DNA from: Pseudomonas sp. G2-4 | GTDB taxonomy: Bacteria; Pseudomonadota; Gammaproteobacteria; Pseudomonadales; Pseudomonadaceae | Direction of reading: 5' to 3' | DNA length: 64,000 nt | NCBI RefSeq assembly: GCF_030064125.1 | Contig: NZ_CP125957.1 | Coordinates: 3,348,001-3,412,000 of the forward strand | Notes under the pieces: model-generated | The model's database searches: none | Told to the model about the DNA's origin: nothing | Seen by the model: only the letters and a program-made list of their open reading frames with translations | Translations under genes and position numbers: made by a program | Shown: positions 25,606 to 33,829 of the stretch, one piece after another | How the letters are laid out: every line of letters begins with the position of its first letter | How positions within the stretch are numbered: position 1 is the first letter of the stretch

Positions 25606-27330
25606 ATGATGCTCAGTCTGTTTCGGCACAAAAGGCAAAAGCCTCCTCCGACGCCCACCGTAAACGTCGCCGATGGGTACCTGCCCATCGAATCGTCCCA
25701 GAGCTTGTTAGCAGTCGAGCATCGCCGCCAGTTGCTCGATCGCATCTGGCAGTACACCGCCCTCTCCCATCCGCAATTCAGCCAGCTCTACTTAAATCCG
25801 ATCCATCGCTACGCCGAGCTGGTCCAGCAGCTTCCAGCCAGCGAGACGCACCACCATGCTTATCTTGGCGGCATGCTCGATCATGGGTTGGAGCTGGTCG
25901 CCTGCAGTTTGAAGCTGCGTCAGTCGTATCTGCTGCCGACCGGCGCCGCGCCCGAAGACCAAGCCGCCCAGACCGACGCTTGGTCCGCGGGCGTCGCCTA
26001 CGGCGCCCTGCTGCATGACATCGGCAAGATCGCCGTGGACCTGCTGGTCGAGCGCCAGGATGGCCATGTTTGGCATCCTTGGCAGGGATCCCTGGATCAG
26101 CCGTATCGTTTCCGCTACCTCAAAGGTCGCGACTATCACCTGCACAGCGCCGCCGCAGGCTTGCTCTACACCCAAATTCTCGACCGCCCGATCCTCGATT
26201 GGCTCAGTGGGTTTCCGCCACTGTGGGCCAGTCTGCTGTATGTCCTGGCGGGCCAGTACGAACGTGCCGGCGTGCTCGGTGAGTTGGTGATGCAGGCCGA
26301 TCGCGTTTCCACCGCGCAGAACATTGGCGGGAATCCTAGCAAGGCGCTACAAGCGCCGATTCATTCGCTGCAACATCACTTGATCAGCGGACTGCGTCAT
26401 CTGGTTCAGTACGAGCTGAAACTCAACCAGCCGGGTGCCGCGGGATGGCTCACTCAAGACGCACTCTGGCTGGTCAGTAAGACGGTCACAGACAAGCTGC
26501 GAGCCTATCTGCTGTCGCAATCGATTGAAGGCATTCCCACGTCCAATATTGCGGTGTTCGACGAGCTGCAATCGCATGGATTGGTTGAGTCCACGCCGGA
26601 AGGCAAAGCCATCTGGACCGCGCTTGTGGCACAAGGAAATTGGCAGCAGAGTTTTACCTTTCTGCGCCTTCAACCGGCACTGATTTGGGGGAGCGAAGAC
26701 CGGCCTGAGGCTTTCAGCGGAACAGTGAGCATTACAGGGCATAACCACTCAATTGACACGCCGGTACCAACACCTGCGCCCGAGACAGTCAGTGCAGGAT
26801 CAGGTCAAAGCCAACCGCAGCAGGATCCCATGACACTAGGGGACGCCGATTACCTCGGCACGCTGCTGGACATGTTCGAGTTGGGAGAACCCGAGGCCAG
26901 TGATGCACTGTCAGAAAGTGCTGCCGACAATTCAACTCCATCGGATAACCCTGGCCAAGCATTCCTCAATTGGGTCAAGGAAGGCATTCAGAGCCACAAG
27001 CTGATCATCAATGACAGCAAGGCCAAAATCCACACGGTAGGTGGCAGCGTATTTTTGGTCACGCCAGGTCTCTTCCAACGCTACGCGCAGGAGTTTCCCG
27101 ATATCTCTCAGGGCGCCTGCCAAGAGAACGAAGAATGGCGTTGGGTGCAGAAGCAGTTCGAGAAAGTGAAGGTCCACAGAAAGCGGGACAATGGCCTAAA
27201 TATCTGGGCATGCCAAGTGCAAGGCCCTAGAAAAAAAACCACCTTGAAAGGCTACCTAGTTGAGGAACCGAAGCTATTTTTTGAACTGATACCGCCCGAC
27301 AATCCGTTTCTAAAAATCGAACATTATTAA
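25606..27330 (+). CDS. traI: MobH-family relaxase (TIGR03760, TraI_2)
   Basis: Relaxase that nicks oriT and pilots the strand into the recipient. The N-terminal TraI_2 region has an HD-hydrolase-like metal site: ETHHHAYLGGMLDHGLEL (about residues 75-92) and ALLHDIGKIAVD (about 133-144), the MOBH signature. The C-terminal region (about 430-574) is a small DUF1528-type domain with NDSKAKIHTVGGSVFLVTPG. Two starts are near each other (25606 or 25609); an earlier one at 25579 abuts the tandem repeats. Normally an integrase gene follows; here none does. Confidence 0.92.
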   Translation: MMLSLFRHKRQKPPPTPTVNVADGYLPIESSQSLLAVEHRRQLLDRIWQYTALSHPQFSQLYLNPIHRYAELVQQLPASETHHHAYLGGMLDHGLELVACSLKLRQSYLLPTGAAPEDQAAQTDAWSAGVAYGALLHDIGKIAVDLLVERQDGHVWHPWQGSLDQPYRFRYLKGRDYHLHSAAAGLLYTQILDRPILDWLSGFPPLWASLLYVLAGQYERAGVLGELVMQADRVSTAQNIGGNPSKALQAPIHSLQHHLISGLRHLVQYELKLNQPGAAGWLTQDALWLVSKTVTDKLRAYLLSQSIEGIPTSNIAVFDELQSHGLVESTPEGKAIWTALVAQGNWQQSFTFLRLQPALIWGSEDRPEAFSGTVSITGHNHSIDTPVPTPAPETVSAGSGQSQPQQDPMTLGDADYLGTLLDMFELGEPEASDALSESAADNSTPSDNPGQAFLNWVKEGIQSHKLIINDSKAKIHTVGGSVFLVTPGLFQRYAQEFPDISQGACQENEEWRWVQKQFEKVKVHRKRDNGLNIWACQVQGPRKKTTLKGYLVEEPKLFFELIPPDNPFLKIEHY

Positions 27331-27670
27331 AACACTTTATACCCCTATCGATGGGGACCGAACCGCAACGTTGACTCTGGAGGCCATTCGCAGCTGCATC
27401 GCGCTACTACCCCTCTCCGATCGGTATTCTGTAGTACCAATGATAGAATGAATGGTCTAATCGCCGAACCCGCCGCTTCGCTTGCTTGGCGCCGTTTTCT
27501 TCGCCGTTCCCGTAGCAAATATCTTGCAACCACAGCTTGGCGTGTTACAACCGTGCGGCACTGGCCGAGAATTACACCGCTATGTGGGGTGGGTTCTGCT
27601 TGGTGGTAAGAGGTAATGAAATCGGGGTTTCGAGCGTAGGGTTACCTGAATATTCTCGCGAAAACGCAAT
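27331..27670. other. Gap where the ICE integrase would be expected
   Basis: No integrase reading frame or recognisable integrase fragment is visible here. A 53-codon frame from about 27451 is basic and Arg-rich but I cannot support it as a gene. This stretch is the probable edge, or a rearranged edge, of the ICE. Confidence 0.4.
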
Positions 27671-27696
27671 GATTGGTACAGAAATTGGTACAAAAT
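27671..27696 (+). repeat. Short direct repeat near the ICE edge
   Basis: Two adjacent 12-bp units that differ at one position (ATTGGTACAGAA then ATTGGTACAAAA) lie next to a terminator. Their place beyond the relaxase makes them a possible attachment-site arm, but nothing in the sequence proves this. Confidence 0.4.
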
Positions 27697-27709
27697 CCGC
27701 CCCTATTCC

Positions 27710-27746
27710 AAAAGCCCCGCGTCGGCTGTAACAAGCGGGGCTTTTT
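27710..27746. terminator. Bidirectional intrinsic terminator
   Basis: A GC-rich stem (27710-27720 with 27735-27745) with A residues on one side and a T run on the other. It can end transcripts from both directions and separates the ICE from the MarR operon. Confidence 0.8.
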
Positions 27747-27771
27747 GTTAGCGGAGCGTAATCCCTCTGCG

Positions 27772-27842
27772 CTCATTCAGCGTGAGTTTCCGGCCGGTTG
27801 CAGCCCTTCTCGACAGGCAGCAATCGGCCAAAAGCGGACCTT
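27772..27842. repeat. Dispersed intergenic repeat, best copy
   Basis: This stretch carries CGGCCGGTTGCAGCCCTT and GGCAGCAATCGGCCAAAAGC. Shorter or degenerate versions of the second part occur near 29052, 42758, 44410, 49287, 55771 and 56918 in this window, mostly next to gene remnants or insertion sequences. Confidence 0.5.
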
Positions 27843-27934
27843 GAAGCGGGAAAAATGGTGCTCAAACCGCCTATATGCCGTCGGATGCTTCTCGGTTACC
27901 CGAGTGCATATGCGTAACTTGTCTTAGCGACCTA

Positions 27935-28381
27935 TCACTCGCTCGCGGCGGTTGGCTCAAGGGTGACGGTCATCTCGCCGAAGATGGCTTGGTAGGCCTC
28001 CTGGCACGAACTCTCTGCAGTCAGCACCGCGTCGTAAACGAGCTGCGCGCCCGCGGGGGTTAAGCATGCATAACCAACGCGCGCATCGCGGGGATCGCTT
28101 TGGCGAGATACCCAACCTATTTTTTCCAAGGGCAGAAGGGACTTGGTTACGGCTGACGCGGTTAAGCCCATGCACTCTGCCAAATCTGCGCGACGAAGCC
28201 TGCCGCCGTGGGCTTGCTTAAGATGATGCAGAATCATGAAGTCGCTAAAGCTCAACCCATGCACGGCGGAGAGTTTGGCGTCGATACGCCGAGTGGCGGC
28301 AGTGTATGCCCGGGATATGCGGATATAGCGTTCAAGTGTTGAGGGCGAAGTGCCTTTCGCACCCGGTGTGTAGTCAGACAT
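27935..28381 (-). CDS. MarR-family transcriptional regulator
   Basis: A 148-residue winged-helix regulator: helices with SFSDFMILHHLKQAHGGRL, the recognition region LAECMGLTASAVTKSLLPLE, and the wing QSDPRDARVGYACLTPAG. It is the second gene of an operon with a P-loop kinase, overlapping it by eight bases. The palindrome at 28878 in the shared promoter is a likely binding site, giving autoregulation. Confidence 0.9.
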   Translation of the reverse strand: MSDYTPGAKGTSPSTLERYIRISRAYTAATRRIDAKLSAVHGLSFSDFMILHHLKQAHGGRLRRADLAECMGLTASAVTKSLLPLEKIGWVSRQSDPRDARVGYACLTPAGAQLVYDAVLTAESSCQEAYQAIFGEMTVTLEPTAASE

Positions 28382-28862
28382 TGCAACACTCCTTCAGTTC
28401 GGATGGGGATGGGTGTTCAAAACGTGCGTCCATGGCCTCGAACATTTGGGCCGTTATTTCGAACGAATAGGTCGCACCTTTTTCTAGGTTTCGTTGCAGT
28501 ACGCGCTCACGGCGTAGCGGCTTATCGGCATTTACGAAGTGGCTAAGCACCTCATAGCCCGCGTTGTGGGCCTGCAGTCGGATTTGAGTGCGGTCTGCTT
28601 TCGTCATAAAGCCTTGATCCAGCACCACGTCCTTGCCCGACGCTAGAACCTGCACGCACGTTTCCCATATTTGCGACTCGCAACGTCTAACACGGGGAAG
28701 CACCCATTCCAGGCTAAGGGGCTGAGGCAGATCTGGGCCGTATAGACGCTGCATCCATTCATCAATCGAGAAGCTGACAGCGTTTAGCTGGGCCGTTATC
28801 TGCCGAGCTAGTGTCGACTTACCGGCCCCGAGAGGGCCGAAAATAATGTGTATGGCGCTCAT
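28374..28862 (-). CDS. P-loop kinase / AAA ATPase
   Basis: A 162-residue protein with Walker A GPLGAGKST (residues 9-17), SFSIDEWMQRLYG, a Walker B-like GKDVVLDQGFMTKADR segment and an LRRERVLQRN lid. This is the shape of the small-molecule kinases related to shikimate/gluconate kinases and to antibiotic-modifying kinases; the substrate is unknown. It is the first gene of the MarR operon and has a strong promoter. Confidence 0.8.
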   Translation of the reverse strand: MSAIHIIFGPLGAGKSTLARQITAQLNAVSFSIDEWMQRLYGPDLPQPLSLEWVLPRVRRCESQIWETCVQVLASGKDVVLDQGFMTKADRTQIRLQAHNAGYEVLSHFVNADKPLRRERVLQRNLEKGATYSFEITAQMFEAMDARFEHPSPSELKECCNV

Positions 28863-28877
28863 CTGCCACCTTGTTTC

Positions 28878-28925
28878 TAGGTAATTTACCTATACAGTAT
28901 CTAGACATAAGACTGGCGTTGTCAA
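28878..28925 (-). promoter_or_regulatory. Promoter with MarR-type palindromic operator
   Basis: On the minus strand, TTGACA (28920-28925), a 16-base spacer and TAGATA (28898-28903) form a near-consensus promoter. A perfect 15-bp palindrome centred on one base (28878-28892, TAGGTAA/TTACCTA arms) lies at the expected transcription start. Binding there would block initiation. Confidence 0.7.
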
Positions 28926-29105
28926 TCCACAGAACGTTTTGAAAAAACTGCTTTCCTGCAAAGTGGTAAGTGAACAGTGATTCGACCAGACGCTGCCCCA
29001 CACCTTAGATGATTGGCACCTTTGAGATCGGCGCAATGTGTAGCGCGGATCATAAAGGCTGCTTTTGGCCAAATTCTGCAGTTGCTGACCGGCAGCTTTG
29101 GGTCG

Positions 29106-29263
29106 AGGGTGTGTAAAAACGTTTTTGAGCGCGACAGGTACTCAAAACGGGACTGGAAATCGCGTTTCTACGCGAAATCCACATCTGCTGACGTGCCGAT
29201 AAATTTCAGATTTAACGTAGACGCGCACACTTCAATTTTGGCGAAGCGTTTTTACACACTCTG
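29106..29263. mobile_element. MITE-like element with 13-bp terminal inverted repeats
   Basis: GTGTGTAAAAACG (29109-29121) and its exact inverse (29247-29259) bound about 155 bases with no gene. The outer bases extend the match imperfectly to about 19 bp. The shape is that of a miniature transposable element or an internally deleted insertion sequence. Confidence 0.55.
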
Positions 29264-29425
29264 GGCCAGAAGCGGCCTGTCATTACAGCGAAGACTGAGC
29301 CTCCAATTTTGCCAAGCGCACCGCAGCTTCGCTGAGAGTGTGCCGTCGCATTGCTCAGCATGCACATGCGGCTTAGCGGCGATTCAGTCGCGCAACTCAG
29401 AAATTGTGCGACAAAGGACAGGAAG

Positions 29426-29617
29426 CTAACTGCCAATTGTCTCGCCCATCCATGTAGCGAAGATTCGATGAAAATGAAAGCGCGAGAAATCGGCAACGTC
29501 GGCCAACTGCACGCCATCCAAAGAATGATCCAGATGAGCATCGATGTAGTTGAGCACGCGGTTTATGCGCCGCGTGTACTCGGCGCGCGATGCCTGGGCG
29601 CAAGGTTTGGTGGTCAT
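29426..29617 (-). pseudogene. Truncated AraC-family regulator
   Basis: The product starts like a complete AraC helix-turn-helix protein (VLNYIDAHLDHSLDGVQLAD, then FSRFHFHRIFATWMGETIG) and stops right after the first HTH at residue 63. The normal continuation (EFVQRLRLER-like) is missing because the sequence changes abruptly near 29430. It is a 5' remnant. Confidence 0.7.
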
Positions 29618-29641
29618 AGTGCCTGGAATCCAAAGCCGTCT

Positions 29642-30106
29642 TTATTCTGTCAATGATTTCTTATCGAGCAGTTTTTGGAAAAGAAAGACGAGGCTGGATT
29701 GCTGCTCACCCAGAGCTGCAAAAAACTTGCGATCGACTTCCTCCACTACGACGATTGCCTTGTGTGCGATATCACGCCCCGCTTCGGAGACTGAAATAAT
29801 CTTGGCCCGCGTGTCGGTAGGATGGACATCTCTTACAAACAGCCCGTTTGCAAGAAGCGCCCTGACCACCTGAGAGGTGGTCATCGGGTCGCTGCCAGTC
29901 AGTTGCGAAAGGCGCGTCTGGGTAAGCGGCTCTTGTGAACCGAACCAGGTGGTGACTGCAAGCATGACAAACTGAGTATGAGTCAGGCCCAACAGCTGCA
30001 AAGCGGCGCGCTGCTCGCGCTGCCAGTTGTTGGATATGCGCCAGAGCAAAAAACCTGGACTATCTGACGGTCCGCTATGGCTGGTTGGCAGCGGTTTCGA
30101 CTTCAT
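29642..30106 (-). CDS. MarR-family transcriptional regulator
   Basis: A 154-residue winged-helix protein: FLLWRISNNWQREQRAAL, LTHTQFVMLAVTTWFG, LSQLTGSDPMTTSQVVRALL as recognition helix, and VHPTDTRAKIISVSEAG as wing. It overlaps the EVE-domain gene by four bases and is third in a SRPBCC-EVE-MarR operon. It most likely controls that operon, possibly through the inverted repeat at 30984. Confidence 0.88.
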   Translation of the reverse strand: MKSKPLPTSHSGPSDSPGFLLWRISNNWQREQRAALQLLGLTHTQFVMLAVTTWFGSQEPLTQTRLSQLTGSDPMTTSQVVRALLANGLFVRDVHPTDTRAKIISVSEAGRDIAHKAIVVVEEVDRKFFAALGEQQSSLVFLFQKLLDKKSLTE

Positions 30107-30540
30107 CGGTTACGCCTCAGTTCAGCCAGATCGACATCCATTGCGCTGGCAATCAAGCGAATATTTTTTTCGGTCAGTGGAATCAAACCGCGTCTAAGCA
30201 CAATGCCCCAGTTGGGCGGGAAACACAGGTCCAGATCTCCACGCAATTTGTCCAGGGGTACTTCTTGTGCCACGGCATATCGAACCCGGCGACGAAACGG
30301 CACGAACCCCTCGCCCATATCGAATTCGAACACCTCATCGTCCTGGATTTCCCCCAAGGCTGTGAAGGCTTTCAGCGGCGCACCTTGCATCTCTACAGTC
30401 GGGGAGTAATAAACGAAAATATCGCCCTTCTTCATCTTGCGTAGAGGCTGGGCCTTGCCGTGAAAGACCTGCGCAAAGCCGCCCTCCACACCTCGCCAGA
30501 CGTGTGAGCGCGATACAACACCCAGCCACGCCTGGCTCAT
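30103..30540 (-). CDS. EVE domain-containing protein
   Basis: A 145-residue protein that is a single EVE/PUA-like domain: AWLGVVSRSHVWRGVEGGF, MKKGDIFVYYSP, FTALGEIQDDEVFEFD and a C-terminal helix. EVE domains bind modified bases or RNA in characterised cases. Neighbours on both sides overlap by four bases, so it is strictly co-translated with the SRPBCC and MarR proteins. Function in this operon is unknown. Confidence 0.85.
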   Translation of the reverse strand: MSQAWLGVVSRSHVWRGVEGGFAQVFHGKAQPLRKMKKGDIFVYYSPTVEMQGAPLKAFTALGEIQDDEVFEFDMGEGFVPFRRRVRYAVAQEVPLDKLRGDLDLCFPPNWGIVLRRGLIPLTEKNIRLIASAMDVDLAELRRNR

Positions 30541-30968
30541 ACCCTCACCGTACTTTCTGCGCGGGCCACCAGTGCACGCAGGACTTCAGGAAAGTCGGAA
30601 GACACTTGCGCGCAGATATCCTCGGCGCCCTCTCCCGCGACATCAATCGAATAGGCGATTGAGTGGTTGCCATTCGGGAGAGCAATGATTTCGTGCTTGA
30701 CGCGAACGGTTACATCGCCAAGCAGGGTTTCATCCGTAAACCCAATCGGCGCATTGACCTCGACCAGCTGCGACTTGATAACCTCCTGGTCAGGCAACAC
30801 CATCGTCATCCACACACCCTCGACGAACGGGCCGTCAAGCACGCATGAATAGACACCTGCGTTCCAGTCCTTCCATAGGTGAACGGCTTCAAAAAAATCC
30901 CAGACTGTTGCCGCAGGTGCGCTGGTTTCGTGGCGGTATGAAGCACTGGCGTGCACGCGATTGGACAT
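30537..30968 (-). CDS. SRPBCC-family protein
   Basis: A 143-residue protein with the START-like fold pattern: SYRHETSAPAATVWDFFEAV, LWKDWNAGVYSCVLDGPF, then alternating strands and a C-terminal helix (VLRALVARAEST). SRPBCC proteins bind hydrophobic ligands; the ligand is not predictable here. It is first in the operon, with an AGGAG site eight bases before the ATG. Confidence 0.85.
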   Translation of the reverse strand: MSNRVHASASYRHETSAPAATVWDFFEAVHLWKDWNAGVYSCVLDGPFVEGVWMTMVLPDQEVIKSQLVEVNAPIGFTDETLLGDVTVRVKHEIIALPNGNHSIAYSIDVAGEGAEDICAQVSSDFPEVLRALVARAESTVRV

Positions 30969-30983
30969 GTCGACTCCTTTTTG

Positions 30984-30995
30984 TAAGTGAACTTA
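30984..30995. promoter_or_regulatory. Inverted repeat upstream of the SRPBCC operon
   Basis: TAAGT-GA-ACTTA lies 15 bases before the SRPBCC start. A short symmetric AT-rich site here fits a MarR operator for the regulator encoded at the end of the operon. Confidence 0.45.
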
Positions 30996-31243
30996 TCATA
31001 AGCGCACATACAATAATCATCAACCGAATAACGCACATGAGGAAGCGCGCTAGCGGGCGCTATCCGACGCAAAGCATCGTGGGCCGATCTTCCGGGCCTG
31101 TACCCAGCGACGCCACCGACAGCAAAGAAGCGACTTTCACGCGCGTCGGTGGGGCCTGCGCAGCCTTGAGAAACATCGTCTGCAGAGTGTGGTCCGCGCT
31201 TGGCCTTTCAGATAAAACGATACGAACTATCGATAATCACGTG

Positions 31244-31275
31244 TATATTCTCGATTAAATGATAGCGAGTATATA
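31244..31275. promoter_or_regulatory. Imperfect inverted repeat before the TetR gene
   Basis: TATATTCTCGAT (31244-31255) and the inverse ATAGCGAGTATATA (31262-31275) lie just before the TetR start at 31281. TetR proteins commonly repress their own operon by binding such sites. Confidence 0.5.
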
Positions 31276-31280
31276 AATTT

Positions 31281-31997
31281 ATGAAACCCAAGCAGCAGCA
31301 AAACCAGCGGCTTCTCCTGCAGGCCGCTGTCGAGTTGATGTCGGTGCACGGCTTCGACGGCACCAGCATGAAGCAGATCGCCCGTGCTGCCGGCCTGGGC
31401 GATGCCACCATCTACAAGTACTTCTCCACGAAGGAAAAGCTGGTACTGGGCTATTTCGAGCAGGCCCTGGCCGACGCCCTCGCCGAGACCCTGGCCACGG
31501 CTGGGTTCGACAGTTTCAGCCTGCAAGAACGCCTGCAGCGTCTCGTCGATGCGCTGTTGGAACTGTTGCTGCCCGATCGCGAGTTCGTGGCCCTCGCCCG
31601 AGCCCTGGTGGGTAAGTCGCCGATGTTGCTGATGGGCGATACCCTGCCGGGCAAGCGCGCCATCAAGGAGGCCGTGACCGGGTTTCTCGAGGCCGCCGAG
31701 GCCGACGGCAGCATCGCCGCCTGCGACTTCAAGCCGCTTATTGGCGGCCTTTTCGCCGACTACCTGTTCACGGTGGTGGTCTATTGGCTCAACGACAGCT
31801 CGGACGAGTTCTCCGACACCACCCGGCTGGTCGACCTCACCCTGGCGGTGCTGGCGCAGACCCTGGAAAGCGGCCTGCTCAACAAGCTGTCGGACCTGGG
31901 CGGGTTTCTGCTGCGCAGCCAGTTCTCGCGCCTGATGCAGAACGGCTCGTCGCTGATCGAATTGGTCAAGCTCGCCCGTCCGCTGGTCAAGCGCTGA
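31281..31997 (+). CDS. TetR-family transcriptional regulator
   Basis: A 238-residue regulator with the N-terminal TetR HTH: LLQAAVELMSVHGFDGTSMK, then IARAAGLGDATIYKYFSTKEKL. The C-terminal half is a helical ligand domain. It is the first gene of a five-gene operon (membrane protein, AarF kinase, DUF6463, monooxygenase) and overlaps the next start by three bases. The inverted repeat immediately upstream suggests autorepression. No clear Shine-Dalgarno site is seen. Confidence 0.92.
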   Translation: MKPKQQQNQRLLLQAAVELMSVHGFDGTSMKQIARAAGLGDATIYKYFSTKEKLVLGYFEQALADALAETLATAGFDSFSLQERLQRLVDALLELLLPDREFVALARALVGKSPMLLMGDTLPGKRAIKEAVTGFLEAAEADGSIAACDFKPLIGGLFADYLFTVVVYWLNDSSDEFSDTTRLVDLTLAVLAQTLESGLLNKLSDLGGFLLRSQFSRLMQNGSSLIELVKLARPLVKR

Positions 31998-32431
31998 TGG
32001 ACACGGGAAATCCCCTCAATCCGATGCTGGTGCTGGCCGCCGGCCTCAGTGCAGTGGCCTCGTTGCTGCATCTGATGATCATCCTCGGTGGCGGGCCCTG
32101 GTACCGGTTTTTCGGCGCAGTCGAACGTTTTGCCCGTGCGGCAGACGCCGGCCGGGTGTATCCGTCCCTGGTGACGGCCGGCATCGCGGCGGTGCTGGGG
32201 CTGTGGGCGGCCTATGCCCTGGCGGCAGGTGGACTCCGTCTGGCGCTGCCTTGGGTGCCCCAGGTGATGTGCGCGCTGACGGCCGTCTACCTGGTGCGCG
32301 GCCTGGCCATAGTTCCGCTGATACTGTTCACCCGGGCCGCTGTCACGCCGTTCCTGCTGTGGAGCTCGGGGGTGTGCATGCTGGTCGGGTTGTATCAGGC
32401 CTGGCCACGGAAGATGGGGGCTTCTGTATGA
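31997..32431 (+). CDS. Four-helix membrane protein
   Basis: A 144-residue integral membrane protein with four hydrophobic segments (about residues 10-30, 57-77, 83-103 and 112-135) and a GPWYRFFGAVERFAR loop. The ATG overlaps the TetR stop. The family is not recognised. Position between TetR and the AarF-like kinase implies a joint membrane-linked task. Confidence 0.8.
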   Translation: MDTGNPLNPMLVLAAGLSAVASLLHLMIILGGGPWYRFFGAVERFARAADAGRVYPSLVTAGIAAVLGLWAAYALAAGGLRLALPWVPQVMCALTAVYLVRGLAIVPLILFTRAAVTPFLLWSSGVCMLVGLYQAWPRKMGASV

Positions 32432-32476
32432 GCTGCCGTCGCCCCCTCACTGACATGCCGCACCGAAGGAAGTCCC

Positions 32477-33829
32477 ATGGCCACTGATCCCAAACTCCGC
32501 ATCGGGCGTATGGCCCGGGGCGCCATCACCGGCCTGGCCGTCGCCCAGGCCGGCGTGGCCCACCTGGGTCACCTGGTGCGCCGCAAACCGGCACCGGGTG
32601 AAGTCGATGCGCGCCAAGCCGAACATGAAGCCGAATTGGGCCGCATCCTCTTTGGTGCCCTCAACCAGCTCAAGGGCACGGCGCTCAAGGCCTCGCAACT
32701 GCTGAGCATGGAAGCCAGCCTGCTGCCGGAGGGTGTGCGCCGCGAGTTGGCGCGCGGCTTCCACCAGGCCACGCCACTCAACCGAGCCCTGGTGCATAAA
32801 GTCTTCCGCCAGGAGTTCTCGCGGGACGCCGACGACCTGTTCCAGCGCTTCGACCCGCAGGCCTTCGCCGCGGCCAGTCTCGGCCAGGTCCACCATGGCG
32901 AGCTGCACGGTGGCGAACGGGTGGTGGTCAAGGTGCAATACCCCGGCATCGCGGCCTCCATCGGCAGTGACATGGGCCTGATCCGCCACCTGCTGCAGGG
33001 CCTACGGCTGACGTCCGACCTGCTGCCCGGCCACGACATCGTCGACCGGATCATGACCGACATCGAACACAGGCTGGCCGAGGAAGTCGACTACACCCAT
33101 GAGGCCGGACAGTTGCAATGGTTCGGCGAGCATGCGCAGCTGGCGGATGTGGTGGTACCGCAGCCGGTGCTCAGCCACACCACCCGGCGCGTGCTGACCA
33201 TGCAGGCGGTGGGCGGCCTGCACCTCGATGCCTGGCTGGCCACCCAACCCGCCCAGGCGGCGCGCAACCGTGCGGGCCAGTGCTTATTCGACTGGTTTAT
33301 GCACAGCGTGTTCGTATGGCATCGGTTGAATGCCGATCCTCATCCCGGCAATTTCCTGTTTATGCCGGATGGCCAGTTAGGGGTGATCGATTTCGGCTGC
33401 ACCAAGCCGTTGTCGCCGGCCTTTACCGACAGGATCGCCCGGGTCTGGTGTATAGGCCTGAGGGAGGTGGCGGGTGGCGACAGCACACCGCTGCGCCAGG
33501 CCTATGTCGATCTCGGCCTGATCTCGCCCAGCCTGTCGGATGCCGATTTCGAACAGCAGCTGATGCCGGCCCTCGCCGCGATACGGACCTGGCAGATCGA
33601 GCCGTTCCGGCAGGCCCGCTTCGACTTCGCGAACCGCTCTGCCTTTCCGGTCTTGACGGCCGCGCATCGCCAGGTCCTCACACGGTCCCTGATCGCCGTG
33701 CCACCGGAGCTGCCGTATTTCGACCGGGCATTCCTGGGCATCAACCAGCTGCTGAAAACCCTGGGCGCCGAGGTGGTCACCATAACCCCCTGGATCCATT
33801 CATCCTTCAAGGAGTCACGTCATGTCTGA
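32477..33829 (+). CDS. ABC1/AarF (UbiB-like) atypical kinase
   Basis: A 450-residue protein of the ABC1/AarF/UbiB group. Seen: the family KxGQ-type region LKGTALKASQLLSME (Gln near residue 75), the Ala-rich loop AAASLGQVHHGEL in place of a Gly-rich loop, VVVKVQYPG with the catalytic Lys, NADPHPGNFLF as catalytic loop and GVIDFGCTK as the metal-binding DFG. Members support quinone or lipid metabolism through an ATPase activity. Because it sits in a TetR operon it is probably a specialised paralog, not the housekeeping UbiB. Confidence 0.9.
   Translation: MATDPKLRIGRMARGAITGLAVAQAGVAHLGHLVRRKPAPGEVDARQAEHEAELGRILFGALNQLKGTALKASQLLSMEASLLPEGVRRELARGFHQATPLNRALVHKVFRQEFSRDADDLFQRFDPQAFAAASLGQVHHGELHGGERVVVKVQYPGIAASIGSDMGLIRHLLQGLRLTSDLLPGHDIVDRIMTDIEHRLAEEVDYTHEAGQLQWFGEHAQLADVVVPQPVLSHTTRRVLTMQAVGGLHLDAWLATQPAQAARNRAGQCLFDWFMHSVFVWHRLNADPHPGNFLFMPDGQLGVIDFGCTKPLSPAFTDRIARVWCIGLREVAGGDSTPLRQAYVDLGLISPSLSDADFEQQLMPALAAIRTWQIEPFRQARFDFANRSAFPVLTAAHRQVLTRSLIAVPPELPYFDRAFLGINQLLKTLGAEVVTITPWIHSSFKESRHV

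Noticed and set aside
27451..27612. Arg-rich 53-codon frame as an integrase fragment
   Set aside because: No integrase motif (R..HxxR..Y) can be recognised and the composition is not convincing.
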